DNA of 64,000 bases, from positions 744,001-808,000 of the forward strand of contig JBAJFG010000172.1 in NCBI GenBank assembly GCA_037903475.1, in the 5' to 3' direction. Numbering within the stretch: position 1 is the first letter of the stretch; each line of letters begins with the position of its first letter. The notes below the pieces were generated by a model. The model had not been told where the DNA came from. It did not search any database and saw only the letters and a list, made by a program, of their open reading frames with translations. Made by a program: the position numbers and the translations under genes. Shown here in pieces: positions 34,803 through 46,236 of the stretch. Source of the DNA: Ancylostoma caninum (taxonomy: Eukaryota > Nematoda > Chromadorea > Rhabditida > Ancylostomatidae).

Positions 34803-35003
34803 TTACAAATCGCCTCTAAACCCGTTCCTTAATCGTTTCTCGCGACTGGGTTTGGAACAGTTTGTCGAGCCGAATGGACGCGTGGAGCCGTTGATCTTAT
34901 TCATACGTCGGACACGGCAATAGGTGTTGCCAATGCTGCAACCATGGCGGGCAGGCAGCACAGCCACGGACCGCTCCGCCCAACTGGTCCGTGAACTGCA
35001 CAT
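34803..35003 (-). repeat. Dispersed repeat, copy 2
   Basis: Minus-strand counterpart of 7720-7893, carrying the encoded run AVLPARHGCSIG and related downstream sequence. Confidence 0.45.
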
Positions 35004-35289
35004 TCGGACCCTCCGAACACGGGTTTCCGTCGCTTTTATGCGTTACTAGCTGCCGTACCCGGCTTCGCTCGGGTGTCTTACTACCATGGCTTTATCATAC
35101 TACTGAGGCCAATTACGATCACCGATAAATTCATTGAAACATTAAAATCTCCATAACTTTGGTGATCAGCATGTTAGCGAAGCCCAAGTGAGCCTTCCCC
35201 ATCGACTTGTGGGCGAGAAGTTGGCAAAGCTATTTTGGTGATATGGAATCGATGTATTCGTGTAAAGTGGCTGTGATATCCATATTCAG

Positions 35290-35640
35290 CGTATCGAGAA
35301 ACCCCAGGAAACATGTCTTCACCGCTCCACTAGGCAAAAGAGCCAAAAATTAGTAAAATCGATGAATCGATATTTTGTGCAGAATGTGTCATATGTCATA
35401 TGCGTGTTCAGCGTATTGAGAAACACCAGTAGACATGTCCTTGTCTGTCCCCGAGCAAAAATGGAAAAAATCGATGAAATCAATAAGTCAATATTTCGTG
35501 CAAAATGGTTGTCATATTCGCACTCAGCGTATTGAGGAACCCCAGAAGACATGTCCTCACCGACCCCTGGCCAAAAATAACGAAAAATCAATAAAATCGA
35601 TATAATCGATCAATCAATCGATAATCCCTGGTGCAAAGTA
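35290..35640. repeat. Tandem repeat, three units of about 116-122 bp
   Basis: Units begin at 35290, 35412 and 35528 with CGTATYGAGRAAMMCCAG, each followed by ACATGTC, a C-rich part and a run of ATCGATnAAT-like motifs. Units differ by substitutions and small indels, so it is an old array. Confidence 0.7.
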
Positions 35641-35726
35641 GCCTATGACCTCCGCCGTCCCCTGTAGGCGCAGCTTGCAAAATTTCGTCCGGATCGGTTC
35701 AACCTCCGCGATTTCTATTCCGAACA

Positions 35727-35768
35727 TACAAACATACAAACATACAAACAAACACACACACCCACACA
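35727..35768. repeat. Microsatellite (ACATACAA)n and (ACAC)n
   Basis: Several ACATACAA units run into CAAACACACACACCCACAC. Such runs are common near 3' ends of nematode repeats. Confidence 0.7.
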
Positions 35769-35949
35769 AACTTTGACTTTTATATATACAGGTGACGTTC
35801 ATCATTGGAATCAGCGTAACGAGAAGGTATAGGCTCTGTTGATATCTACTACCCACGAAACGAGGTGAAACACTGCCTTTAATAGAGCACGGTACTCCTC
35901 TGCTACTGTGGCTACTCCTCACTCCACAACAAAATTGCATCTATTGTGC

Positions 35950-36580
35950 TGTCAACTGAATTCGAGAGTTTATTTGGGTTTGGGGTATGGGTCGGTTATG
36001 GTCTGGTATTGTTAAAGTGCAGCGGGCGATGCTCAACTGCAGAAGAACGGGTAAACCCCATCCACCGCAGTTGAGAACCATCCATTCACTTTAGTCAGAT
36101 CATCAATAGTCATCTCAGTTGATCGCGAGCATTCTGTTGGTTATGTCGTGATTACACACAATGTCAAGCTTTCTATTGCTTACATTAATTTAATTCTATT
36201 AGTTTGATTCTATTTTTTATTAAGGCCAATAAGTACAGAAGCTCAGAATATTAAGAATATGTTTGTCTTTTTTTTTCATGGTTTCTCTTTAGCATATCCC
36301 CTTGATGAGGAGGACTGTATTCGGTGGAATTACAGGAAGATCTGATAATTTAATAAACAACACCAAGTTTATTTCTTAAATTTGATTGCTATAAAAACAA
36401 AAAAAATCTAAAAACTTTCAAAGAAAGAATTGAAACACCAAAAATGAAATTTCTGTAACGCCAGGGTACATCTTCATCCATGGTGAAATGGAAGCGGGAG
36501 GGGGTCTTTTACACCACCTGAAGGCAAAAGTTTCATCACTTATTTCTACTATAGAAGTAAATCACCTCTAACTTCTTACC
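35950..36580. other. Intergenic, no gene recognised
   Basis: 3' flank of SXP gene G. It contains AT-rich sequence and no supported ORF. Confidence 0.5.
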
Positions 36581-37498
36581 CTACAGTATCATCATGCGAC
36601 CTGGCTTTGCCTTCTCCAATGCAAATTTGATCACCTCGTATTCCTGTCAGAAAAAGGTGTCATTGACCCTCTCACCTTCTGAACGATACTGCGGCAAACC
36701 TTCTTGTGGTCAGCTACAAATTTTTTCCATTTGGCAACTTTTTGCTTTCTAGGAGTTTCGACGCCGTTTACAATATCCAGATATTCTTTGCCGAGAGTTG
36801 GGAGCTTTTTCACCAGCTCAAGAAAGGTTTTTTCTCTTGCCTTCCTTTCCGACCACATCTTATCAAGGAACTTTTTCATTTTGTCCTGAAAGTTGTTCTC
36901 TTTAGAAACCAAAATGATAGACACACAAAACACATCATCTATCAGGGAGCATCGTTTAATTTCATTAAGATTTGTGCATATGTGAAGAATTCATGTAGGT
37001 ACAGTCGAGGTTCTGCCACCTTCAAATTCTCTGAACTAAACGCTCTGCTGCGTTAGTAGCGCCTCCTCGCCGTAACTCTGTTCATTATCAACTATTCGCT
37101 TTAAAAGCTTAAATTTTGGTATCTGCCCTTTCAAAAATGCGTGGGACTTAGGAAGCGCTTGCTATTATCTTCCCTGCAGAGTCATTCAGAAGTTCCCAGA
37201 AGGAAATGTCGAGTTTTGCAAGGACACTCTGAAATAGTAGTGACCGTGAACGATGCTTTGCCGAAGCCCCTTACTCTGTGATCATTAACATCACCTTCGC
37301 AACATGTTTTCTTGCCCACTCCGACATCAGCCGCTCTTTCTCTTTCCAGGGCAATGTTTGTTTCTCCGCCAGTTTCTCGAACTCAATCCTGGCTTTAAGC
37401 GGCATTTTGCCGACGAATTCAGGTTGATCAAATGTTACAGGCTGTGATTTGCAAAGAACATCGGTGCACACAGCAAAAATCACCAGAATCGCACGCAT
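36581..37498 (-). CDS. SXP/RAL-2 (DUF148) secreted protein G
   Basis: Exons 37498-37295, 36885-36700 and 36643-36581, all phase 0, give 150 residues. The ATG at 37498 is ten bases behind a TTTCAG acceptor; a longer in-frame extension upstream (to 37645) would lack a signal peptide at its start and is not chosen. The signal peptide is MRAILVIFAVCTDVLC. The domain reads PEFVGKMPLKARIEFE, KERLMSEWARKHVAK, then LVKKLPTLGKEYLDI and EYEVIKFALEKAKPG. It is divergent from all neighbours but keeps the 186-nt exon 2 and the EYEV start of exon 3 seen in E. It lacks NENQTP; VETPRKQKV stands there instead. Confidence 0.8.
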
Positions 37499-37661
37499 CT
37501 TGAGCTCGCTGAAATTGAAAATGGAGACATTTAGAGTGGAAAAATAAGTCGCTGAAATTGAGAATAAAAATTTTAAAATGAAAAAATAACGTGCGTTCAG
37601 TGAAATAATAATGCGCAATAGTGGAGCGCTTCCAAATGCGGCCATCAGTGAACCGTGCCAT

Positions 37662-37669
37662 CTTTTATA
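37662..37669 (-). promoter_or_regulatory. TATA box of gene G
   Basis: TATAAAAG on the minus strand, about 165 bp upstream of the ATG. Confidence 0.5.
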
Positions 37670-37949
37670 GGAAATCTAGACATTCACGTTTTTGTTTTTT
37701 GATCATCCAATAAATCACTTTCTTTATGATTTGCGGACGTTAGCAGATGCAATGTTTGGGCGTTCTAAAAGAAGCAATCTATTTGCCCGGTGCCCTGAGT
37801 GAACTTATATAACGGGAATATAACGCAGCAAAAAATTTTAATTTCCTCCTTGTAGATTAAGAGCGCCTCTACTTCTCATGGGAGCACCAGGTGACCTCTT
37901 CCGCAAGTAGGATGAAGGAAGTATTCATCCTGTCACCAAGACCCTGATC

Positions 37950-38970
37950 ACACCTTGCCTCTAGTTGAACTTCGGGTATACACAGCGGCCGCTAGTAATC
38001 CTTCCATTTGTCTCTCACTCGTTCCAGAGTTGTCCAATAGATTCTCTCCTTTCAAGGGAATGAAGAGCATTGCAACTTCATCTGGAAGACTTTGTGAAGA
38101 TGCTTGGCCAGATTCCTGTTGTGCGCTTGGCGTTTCGCAGAGCACAAGTCGCTGACGGCTTTTCTCCAACGGTTGTCGTTAAGACGCATCACGTGTCCGA
38201 CCCGATCCTTATCTTTCTTCACATGGAGTAGGCTGCAGCTTCCCTGCTTTCCATTGCTGACATGATGCGGAACCGTGTATTCCAATTATCACTTGGCTGA
38301 GGCGTGTATTTCCCGGCATCATCCTCTCGATGAAGAGGTTGAATGCGCTGACCGTACACCCATCCTGCTTGTGCAACGCCCAGGTCTCTGAGGCGTAAGT
38401 TAAAGTAGGAAAACAGGTTTTCTTTGTCTTCTTCACTACGTCTTCGATGCTCTTGTTAGCTTGATGCTCTTGTGAGCTTCCCCAAGCAATCGGTTCCTCC
38501 TGCTCAGCTCTAGAGCGAAATCATTCATCGTGTTGATTTCCCGACCTGAACATATGTAGCTGGTGCGCTCTGATATGGTCGTTCCGGTGGGCGAGAATGA
38601 AGCACCCAGATCCCATCCGTCTCTCATGAATATCATCTCTAAGAGATTTAGCTGGAGACCAATCTTTCCACATTGTCAAAAGTAGGCTAGCATCCGTCTC
38701 ATTCCACTGATGATTGGCGTCATAAGGACGATGTATGTCGTCAGCGAAGCGAGACTGGTCAAGTCGCCGACAATCGACTTGCAATTCCATTTTTTCCCAT
38801 TCCAGTGTTCGCATGACGTCCTCGAGGGAGGCGCTCAAGCTTCGGCGACATCTTGTCGCCTTCTTGAACCCTCCGCTGACGTCAGTGGTGATGCCGGTGA
38901 AGAATGGCGTAATTCTGGTCATAAAGTTGCTGCAGAGCTCACGACATGTCTTGATTTATTGGGGTAAGTA
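37950..38970 (-). pseudogene. RTE-type non-LTR retrotransposon remnant (reverse transcriptase, C-terminal part)
   Basis: Several minus frames in succession read as the C-terminal half of an RTE-clade polyprotein. SRFADDIHRPYDAN carries the FADD catalytic signature of reverse transcriptase. MRDGWDLGASFSPTGTTISE and YICSGREINTMNDF follow, then TLTYASETWALHKQD and VGHVMRLNDNRW. The order and spacing match the family, but the pieces lie in three frames separated by shifts and stops. The 5' part, including the endonuclease, is missing, so the copy is inactive. It lies between gene G and unit C. Confidence 0.8.
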
Positions 38971-39324
38971 CGCCCTGGTTGACCAGGGCTTCATGTCATG
39001 CATCCTACTGAAGAGATCAAAATACGCTTCACGCGAACAGATGCCGGATTGGATGGGGACTTTTCCATCATAAGAGCACTGTTACTTCTGAGCTAAGAGA
39101 GCGTTTTTTTTCTTCGCTCAAGCTCAGTATCCTTGCCAAATTGGGGCAGTTAACCAAGGAACACCGCTAAGGAGTAGTTTCTGACGTTCGATTAGCTGTT
39201 TGATGGCACCTTGTCTCACCCCTCCCCCATCTTTCCTTTTCATCCTTTCTTCTTATTGGAATACCATATGCTTGTGTATGTGGATTATGTCATGTGCTGT
39301 TGTAATCATGTGTCTGTTATGTTA

Positions 39325-39651
39325 TTACATATCCCACACAGAATATTGAAATGAATCAAGCTTAGAATTCTTAGCATATGTCCTGATATCTGCATCAGGA
39401 CCCTCTAAAAGTTTGAGTATTCCTTCATGCCTTTGTGCCGCTTTTGTGTCTATAATAAACACATCATCCTGGGTAGAGGGCGGTACCTTACTTATCTGCC
39501 CGCCCTTCAGAATTCTTGTTCTCGTTTTGGCAGCTCTTAGCGGACAGTTGTGGGGATAGAATTGCAGAAAAAAAGTTATAATTATCGCTGAATCACCGTC
39601 CAAGGGAACATATCCTCCCACACTTACGAGAATTGTGAAGGTAGGAGCCAA
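39325..39651 (-). other. Duplicated ORF fragment beside copy C, unknown
   Basis: A 108-codon minus ORF. Its central part is repeated at 17760-17970 beside copy A (TRTRILKG, PPSTQDDVFII, AAQRHEGI). Here it continues into LKLLEGPDADIRTY and ends YSVWDM. No signal peptide or known domain. It looks like a captured exon fragment travelling with the duplicated SXP unit. Confidence 0.3.
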
Positions 39652-40323
39652 TCATCCTACTTGCCAACACAACATATTGTAAATATGTAGTTCATATTTG
39701 AAGGTAGCACTCCCAGAAATTTTGTGTCTGAGAGCATTTGGGGTTTTGAGGAACGTAGAACTCTTGTCTAATGCTGGAGTATCGTGAAACGAGAGAACAA
39801 TCCACGTAGTTAGGGCACTGTTTCCTGTGCGTCTTATCGTTCTCCGTTGACAATCGTGTGCCCCACTGCGCGGAAGTCACACACGCCTATGCATGTGACT
39901 GAGCCTGGCGCCCATGGACACCGAAAAGGCAACATTTCTATCGTCGTCTACAGCAATGTCTTCGCGAAAGGGTTGCATATTCAATGTTCTGCTTACTGGA
40001 GTGATTCTCTACCAACCGATTAAATGATAAACGAATTACTTCAGAAGCGAAAAGTTTTGTGGTTGCTGCCTTTGGAAAAATGCAGGGAGCGATACTAGCT
40101 GGAATCCTAATTCAACAAAAAGATCTTCAGAAATAATCGACTTTATTCTCCATGTGCATATCAGCGACAGAATGAGGACGCTCAAAGATAAAACACAGGT
40201 GTATTCGTGAAGAACAGCCTTTAGCGAAGCAGAAAGGAAGACCCATTTACCTTAACTCACTGAATTTTTTTCCTGAAACTAAAGATATGAGCATCTCGTC
40301 TGACTGCGAAAACAAGCTCACCT

Positions 40324-41095
40324 CTACGCTGCGTTCTTCTTTCCTTTTAGCAACTGAGAATGTTTGTTTCGTTTTTCATTACGTCGGAAACGTTGAAAAC
40401 GGAAACGGAAACGAGGATCAAGGATTCTCAACGCGTACGAGACCACTTTGAATTCCTTTTAATATGAGATATTAAAAACAACTTCGACGTGTAAACAACA
40501 TTGTGACAGACCTTCTTGTACTCAGATCTTAGTTTGTCCATTTCAGCCGCTTTCTGAGCTTTCGTTTTGTTTCTGTCGTCCCAGATGCTGATGTACTTTT
40601 TGCCAACGGTGGGGAGATTTTCTAACAACTCGTCAAATTGTTTTCGTTGTTGCTTTCCTTCCGCCTTCCTCTTTTCCAAGTATTCCGCAACAGGTTCCTA
40701 GAATTTGTTGTTTGTGAAATCTAGGAGACAAAATTACACACTGGCGCGTCAGACGCACGCATCTATTTAGGTGATTACCACTGCTAACGATTCAATTATG
40801 AAGTTGAGTGTGCTGGACAAGGTAATGATGAAAACTCAGGAAAAGATCGATTTTTTTCTACCAACCTAGTTGCAGACCATACCTTTATTCCATTCTTTTC
40901 CGCCCATTCGAGGATCTTTTGTCTTTTTTCTTTCAAGGATAAGTCCCACCGTCTTCTTATATCCATATACTCATGCCAGGATTCATGAGTCACTTCACTG
41001 AGGAAGGTGGGAATAGCAGGCGTAGATTTCTGTGATCCTAGCGTTTCACAAAAAACTGCGGCGCTCAGGAGCAGAAGTACCACAAGTGTACGCAT
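40324..41095 (-). CDS. SXP/RAL-2 (DUF148) secreted protein, copy C
   Basis: Exons 41095-40883, 40697-40512 and 40353-40324 give 142 residues with the same architecture as A and B. The signal peptide is MRTLVVLLLLSAAVFC. The domain reads PTFLSEVTHESWHEYM, KRQKILEWAEKNGIK, LEKRKAEGKQQRKQF, LLENLPTVGKKYI and the tail is LLKGKKNAA. The last exon has accumulated several substitutions but keeps acceptor, frame and stop. The first donor is GTATGG, in the same place as in A and B. No disabling change seen. Confidence 0.8.
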
Positions 41096-41319
41096 TCTGA
41101 AATAGCTAAAGCAATGAATTGTTTGGAATCCACACCATTTTGCGATGTTGTCTTATCGACGTAGAACTGTGGAAAAGTCATCTCATGATCTTGTGTGCTG
41201 TGATGGAGGCTTGGGATGGGAAGGATTGCAGATTAATGAAATGAAAAAGGCAAAGGAAAACCAACTGGACAAGCATATTCCAAGATGGCATTTTTAGCGT
41301 CGTTCTGGTTTCAAGCCTC

Positions 41320-41327
41320 CTTTTATA
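41320..41327 (-). promoter_or_regulatory. TATA box of SXP copy C
   Basis: TATAAAAG on the minus strand about 225 bp upstream of the ATG at 41095. Confidence 0.5.
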
Positions 41328-43289
41328 GAAAATATTATATTCGCCCTTTCGTTTCCTAATTATCCATTAAATCGTTTGCGTTTGTGAATCGCAAACGTTG
41401 TAACATCCATTATATATTTTAGCGTCTACTAAAAAGGCGTGCAAATTGTACACCACCATGCGGAAATGGTTCCGTCGAGCACCAAAGGAAGGAAATTGAT
41501 AAAAGTCGGGAAAGGAATTGATAAGAATAAAATAAAGAGGGAAAAGAGAGAGAGAAGAATAAAGTGAAGAAAAAGTCGGAAGTGACATGTCCAGCAGGCA
41601 CACAGTGGGCGAAAACTGCACAAACGAACCAGCTTTATATGATTTTCTTTATGCGCGTTTTGGGCACTCGCGCAGTTTTCCCGCGAGTTTTGTGACCTTT
41701 TTTTCGCAACCAAATTATTCTTTTCCTCAATATCAGCAAACTTGTTCATAGCGAACCCAGTTTGCTATTATCATTCCCCCGTTTTTGCAAAATTAAGTGA
41801 CCCATTTCTAGGCCGCTAAACTTTCACCATTCTATGAGAATACGAGATTTCTCTAAAATGCATTTAAATACCTTTTATAGCCTTTTCCAAGGCCAAATGC
41901 CAATTTTTCTTCCCTTTCTTTTCAGATTTGTGATGAAAATGAAACTTATGATGCTCTCCGTCTTTACCGGCGCTCGTGAGAAGTCGTACTCAAACTATTA
42001 GGTTGTTGCGAAATTAATGCCAAAAGGGGCCCTTCAGTTCAAAGTGTTGTAACTCGGCTCAAACACCACTTTCTTCATCAACTTAGCAGTCGTTCTATTC
42101 GGTAGATCCTCCGCGACAAATCCAGCGAAGACTACTCGCCTCTGCAACAAAAACTGATATCATAAGAATTCGTAAACGTGAATTTGAAAGGCGATTTCAA
42201 CATGCTCCAGACCAGCAATCTGTTGCTGTCGCAGGAACGTATCTGGAGCTCGAAAAAATGACATACAGTGGGGGAATGCTCTAAGCAATAAGGGCATAGA
42301 GTGAGAGCCTCGATGCCTCGCTGCATCAGTTTTTGTCGTGTGAGTTTTTGAATGTGTGGGGGCTTCACTCTACCCTGGAGCAGAGGAAAACCAGCTTTTG
42401 TTCACCACCGCCGAACACATCTATAGCTGATTTGCAGATTTCAACTTGAATTTACAATATCTGCCTTCAACGTTTGACTTGGTTGTAGGAGGGTGCAGCC
42501 AGTCATACCCTTGCAGCACCACCAAGCTCCTGACCCAACCTCCCTTGAGGGAAGATCTGGTTCGGGAAAAATTTGAAGTGGGGAATCGTCTCCACCCATA
42601 CCCACTCGCATTTCTTATTATCGTACAGAAACCGAGCCCCAGGCACAGCAGTTACTAACAATTACTAAGAAACTAGTCGTTTCGAGACGAAAAAACTAAG
42701 TTAGAAAAGATGTCTCGCCCGATAGGACGTTGGTCATCAGTCAGATCGAGTGGTGTTCACGTCCGCACCTTTGGCACCCTACTGCTTGAAGTCGGAAGCT
42801 TTGAAACTGTGATATAGAGAGCTTGCGCCCCTGCTTTCATCGTCCCGATGGTAAGATCCAGTTTAGGTTCCACGGCTGTCCTCAACGCCTGATCGTCTAG
42901 CGACATCCCCTAACCACGACCGTGGTTATATTTGAGTTTAAGTTCGTAGGAAGAGAACTTCGCGAAACCCTTGCTCATTGTCCGTCTGGAAAGCGATTCC
43001 GAGCAAAAACAAACCTAAGATAACCGCATACCTCCGGCAAAGAGTGGTCGAGTTTGAAGTCATCAACAATAATAACCCGAAAATCGCGTCGGCTCATGAT
43101 TTGTTCCCGACTTCATAGAAATTTTAAGGAAGGAGCTAGCCAGGATGTTCAAGGAGTTTTGAAAGAGGAAGAAAAGCTATACAAGAAGATCACAAAAACT
43201 GAGCTGAATTTTCTCAAATTGAACATTAGAGAAGAGTTTAGTTGAGCATACCGTAAAACGACAATTATTTTCCCAACAACATGTTATTT

Positions 43290-44223
43290 CCGAGCTATCT
43301 GAAATACTCTCCGTGCAGGGATGGATCACTGTGTACTTTCCGTATGTGGCATGTATCTCTTTTTTTGTTGCTTCTATGGGTGCGCAGCTATGTGCGTAAT
43401 AGATAACTAAATACCCTAATAGTTACCCGGGCATGAAGAAATGTGTCTCTAGGAAGTTCCAGTGGTGTCTGTGGTGATTTTGTCATAGAGTACAATGCTA
43501 AAGGTCCAAAAGTAACTCAGAAGTTCATTGCAAAATAGGTGAACAGAAAAATTAGCGATTTTTTGCGCCCATGTTCAAGCAAGTCCGTAGTCTGCTCAAG
43601 CAAACCCTGCATTCGTATTGACTTCTCGAATAGTGTAGAGAGACCTTGAGAATCTGTAACGAGTGCCTCGTAATATACGGATCTACAAAGCCAGACACGT
43701 GAAAGTACTGCACAGGTACGTACAAAATCTATCTTGGGGTCAGGAGCTCACTGTGTGGCGAACGCGGACATTACAATCATGATTTCACCTCATTGGTGAA
43801 AATGCGGGAGTATACAAACGAAACAAATGAAAATGATTTATTTTTGCATAAAGAATAATATTCACTGGATAGGCGTAAGCATGTCGATGCTTAGGCGAGT
43901 TTCTCAGAACTTCCTGCGATAACCTGCAATGATGAACAAACTAGTCACATTTAAGCAACTGAGATTCTTCTGAACCACTAAGAATGTATTAGGGTGTAAA
44001 ATTATAATTGCGCGCACACTTTTTCGTCTCTATCAGAGTGTTATTGAAGGCATATGCTCAACTTTCTAGATTGCGTGAAGAGCAATTTCTTGCGCATTTA
44101 TTGGTATATGAGCGGGTTGAGAAAACTTAATTATTGGTTTAAAAAAATTCGAAAGCTGCCAACTAGAGTGGTTTGGTTATAGTGGAAACTGGTGGAAACC
44201 CCCATCTAACAAATTCTTCTATG
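43290..44223. other. Intergenic left of the foldback element
   Basis: No gene recognised. Confidence 0.5.
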
Positions 44224-44225
44224 TA

Positions 44226-45782
44226 CAGTAGCGAGCAAAAAGATTGCAACTTTTGGTTTTTTGACTATAACTTCTTCCAAAGCAAAGCGTGGGAGTTCTA
44301 ATTTTTATGGGAGTTGTAGATACTCATGGGAGATAGAAACAAGGAGTAACCCCTTTACTCCATTGACTTTACATTTTTTAAGAAAAATTTTTCTCACAGA
44401 GGCCTTAATCTGTAATTCGGCACCATCCGCGATGTCTCATAAAATGAAGTCTTTCGTTAGGATCTGACAACGAGTTCGTTCCTTGCAGCAGAGCCAACCC
44501 TTATGTGCTTGAAAATGTGCATGCGCTGACCACTGGTTGACATCTACAAAGACTATGTGAGATTAGTTCAACAGTGATCCTCTATGGGTGTTACTGTCAC
44601 CCTGGCTCCACGTATCGGCTCTATCTAAAAGGGAGGGATGCCCCTGATGGTTCTATAAGTTCAGCAACAAATGTTCGGTTTCAATGCAGCTTATTGCTCG
44701 CTCGCAGCTCCGAAATATTCGGGGTTGTTGCCGTGCACCTAGTTGTGCACATCACGGAAAATAAGTTTTGGAATTTCTTCTGTCTTGAGGAGGAGGATAC
44801 CTTATTGATCAAATGAATGGTGAAGATTCTCCAGGATTCCTAGAATGTTACTGTGTGCGTGGCGACTCATGGCGCCTTAGATTTGTCGAAACAGGGCTAC
44901 TCGAAGTGAAGAGTGCTGCTCACTAGTAGGAGCATGTGTGGCCCCTTGCTCCATCTACGAGTTGCCTTCCTTTGCCCGGTGCCTTTTGATTTAAGAATGA
45001 CTCCTTCAGTTTGTTCCTTCTAATTCATACTGAATTAGCCAGTTTTTACAGTGCCAGGTCACAGTATCCCGCTTTGGTGATGTTTCGTAGAGTTCATTGC
45101 ATTTTAGCAAAATCTAACTCATCGAATCCAAGGCGACATGAGTCGTCATGAGCATGGTAATATTCTAGGAATCCTGGAGCATCTTTACCACTCATAAGAT
45201 CGCTGAGGCATCTTCCTTCTCGAGACAGAAAAAAGTTCAAAACTTATTTTCCGTGATGTGCACAATTGGTTGCGTTACAATTTGCTGGGATATTTTTAAA
45301 TTCCGAAAAAGCAATGAAATGTATCAAATTCTAGCACCTGTAGTTAAACGATCAGAACCATTAGCAGCATCTATTCCTTTCAAACAAAGCTGATAGAGGG
45401 TGCTAGAGAGGCAAAAACATCCACAAAGCACCACTGTTGAACTAAATTCACATAGTCTTCGCAAATGTCAGCCAGTAGGCACCACATGCACATTTCCCAA
45501 CAAATAGGAGTTCATTCCTATGCAAGCAATCAATTTGGAGCCCGATCCCAACAATGGACGATATTTTAGAAGACTTTGCGCATGGTGCCAAATTGCAGAT
45601 CTCGACCTCTGCGAGAAAAAAATTTCTTAAAAAACACAGAATCGGCGAGGTGAGAAGGTTTTAACTTCTTCCTATCTCGCATGAGTATCTACAGTTCTCT
45701 TAGAAATTTGAGCCTTCATGCTCTACTTTGAAAGAAGTTATAGACGAAGAACTAAAAGTTGCAATCTTTTTGCTCGCTACTG
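44226..45782. mobile_element. 1.56-kb foldback element with TA target duplication
   Basis: The ends read CAGTAGCGAGCAAAAAGATT on the left and the same sequence inverted on the right, flanked by TA at 44224-44225 and 45783-45784. The inverted similarity does not stop at the tips. It continues for roughly 660 bp on each side (for example GTGCACATCACGGAAAATAA and CCAGGATTCCTAGAAT in both arms), leaving a centre of about 200 bp. No transposase is legible. TA target and termini suggest a Tc1/mariner-type element that became, or was mobilised as, a long foldback. Confidence 0.8.
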
Positions 45783-45867
45783 TAGTAACTTGGATAACGA
45801 GTTTCTTGGAACAAATTCAATACCGACAGGATAGGACAGGGGCACATTACGAAAGCATTCGCAAAAA

Positions 45868-46236
45868 ATGGCTGCGGTGCAGCAAAACAGAGCAACGCCA
45901 TACAGCTCCAAACATCTTTACCCGCGTACCGAAGAAGACGTTCTCTTCATGGTAAAATATGAGAGGGGCGATCTGATGCGAGGGGCTAAGTTCTATGCAA
46001 ACCATTACGGCACATCTGTATCTTCAACAGTTGGGCCACCTCAGTCAGGCAGTTCACCATCATCTTCTCAGAACAACGGTTACCAAAAATGGTCACAACC
46101 TGACCCATCCAAAGACGAGGAAAAATGCCCGACAAAAACCTGGAGAATTAGGTTAGAACGTGTGTTAGAAAGTCCTGTCTCAGCCGCCACGTTGCCACTA
46201 ATCCCCACTATCAGACCACATGTTATTTCTGGCTAG
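45868..46236 (+). other. Unassigned 122-codon ORF in gene F 3' flank
   Basis: Antisense to the end of gene F. The paralogous flank at 18342-18732 carries recognisable pieces of the same sequence (NRATPYSSKH, YPRTEEDV, YANHYGT, SSTVG, KWSQPDPS) but split between two frames. It could be a captured gene fragment or a former gene. No start context, splice site or family supports it. Confidence 0.2.

Larger units (their letters stand above)
34712..35880. mobile_element. Possible element bounded by 27-28 bp inverted repeats
   Basis: 34712-34739 (AAAGGCAGTGTGTCACCTCG then TTTTCGTG) and 35853-35880 read inverted (AAAGGCAGTGTTTCACCTCG then TTTCGTG) match nearly perfectly. The interior holds the repeat shared with 7720-7893, a 116-122 bp tandem repeat, and a CAAACATA microsatellite. 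No transposase is visible. Confidence 0.35.
39325..43290 (-). repeat. Segmental duplication unit C
   Basis: Matches unit B in direct orientation about 9.35 kb away and unit A in inverted orientation. Together with A it also carries the ORF fragment at 39325-39651, which B lacks, so C and A share one boundary that B has lost or never had. Confidence 0.75.

Noticed and set aside
35290..35640. CRISPR-like array
   Set aside because: Three diverged 116-122 bp units without short repeats and unique spacers, in a eukaryotic sequence.
35614..35940. 108-codon minus ORF with Cys/Val/Leu repeats
   Set aside because: The repetitive part is a translated microsatellite, and the ORF spans the end of a repeat element.
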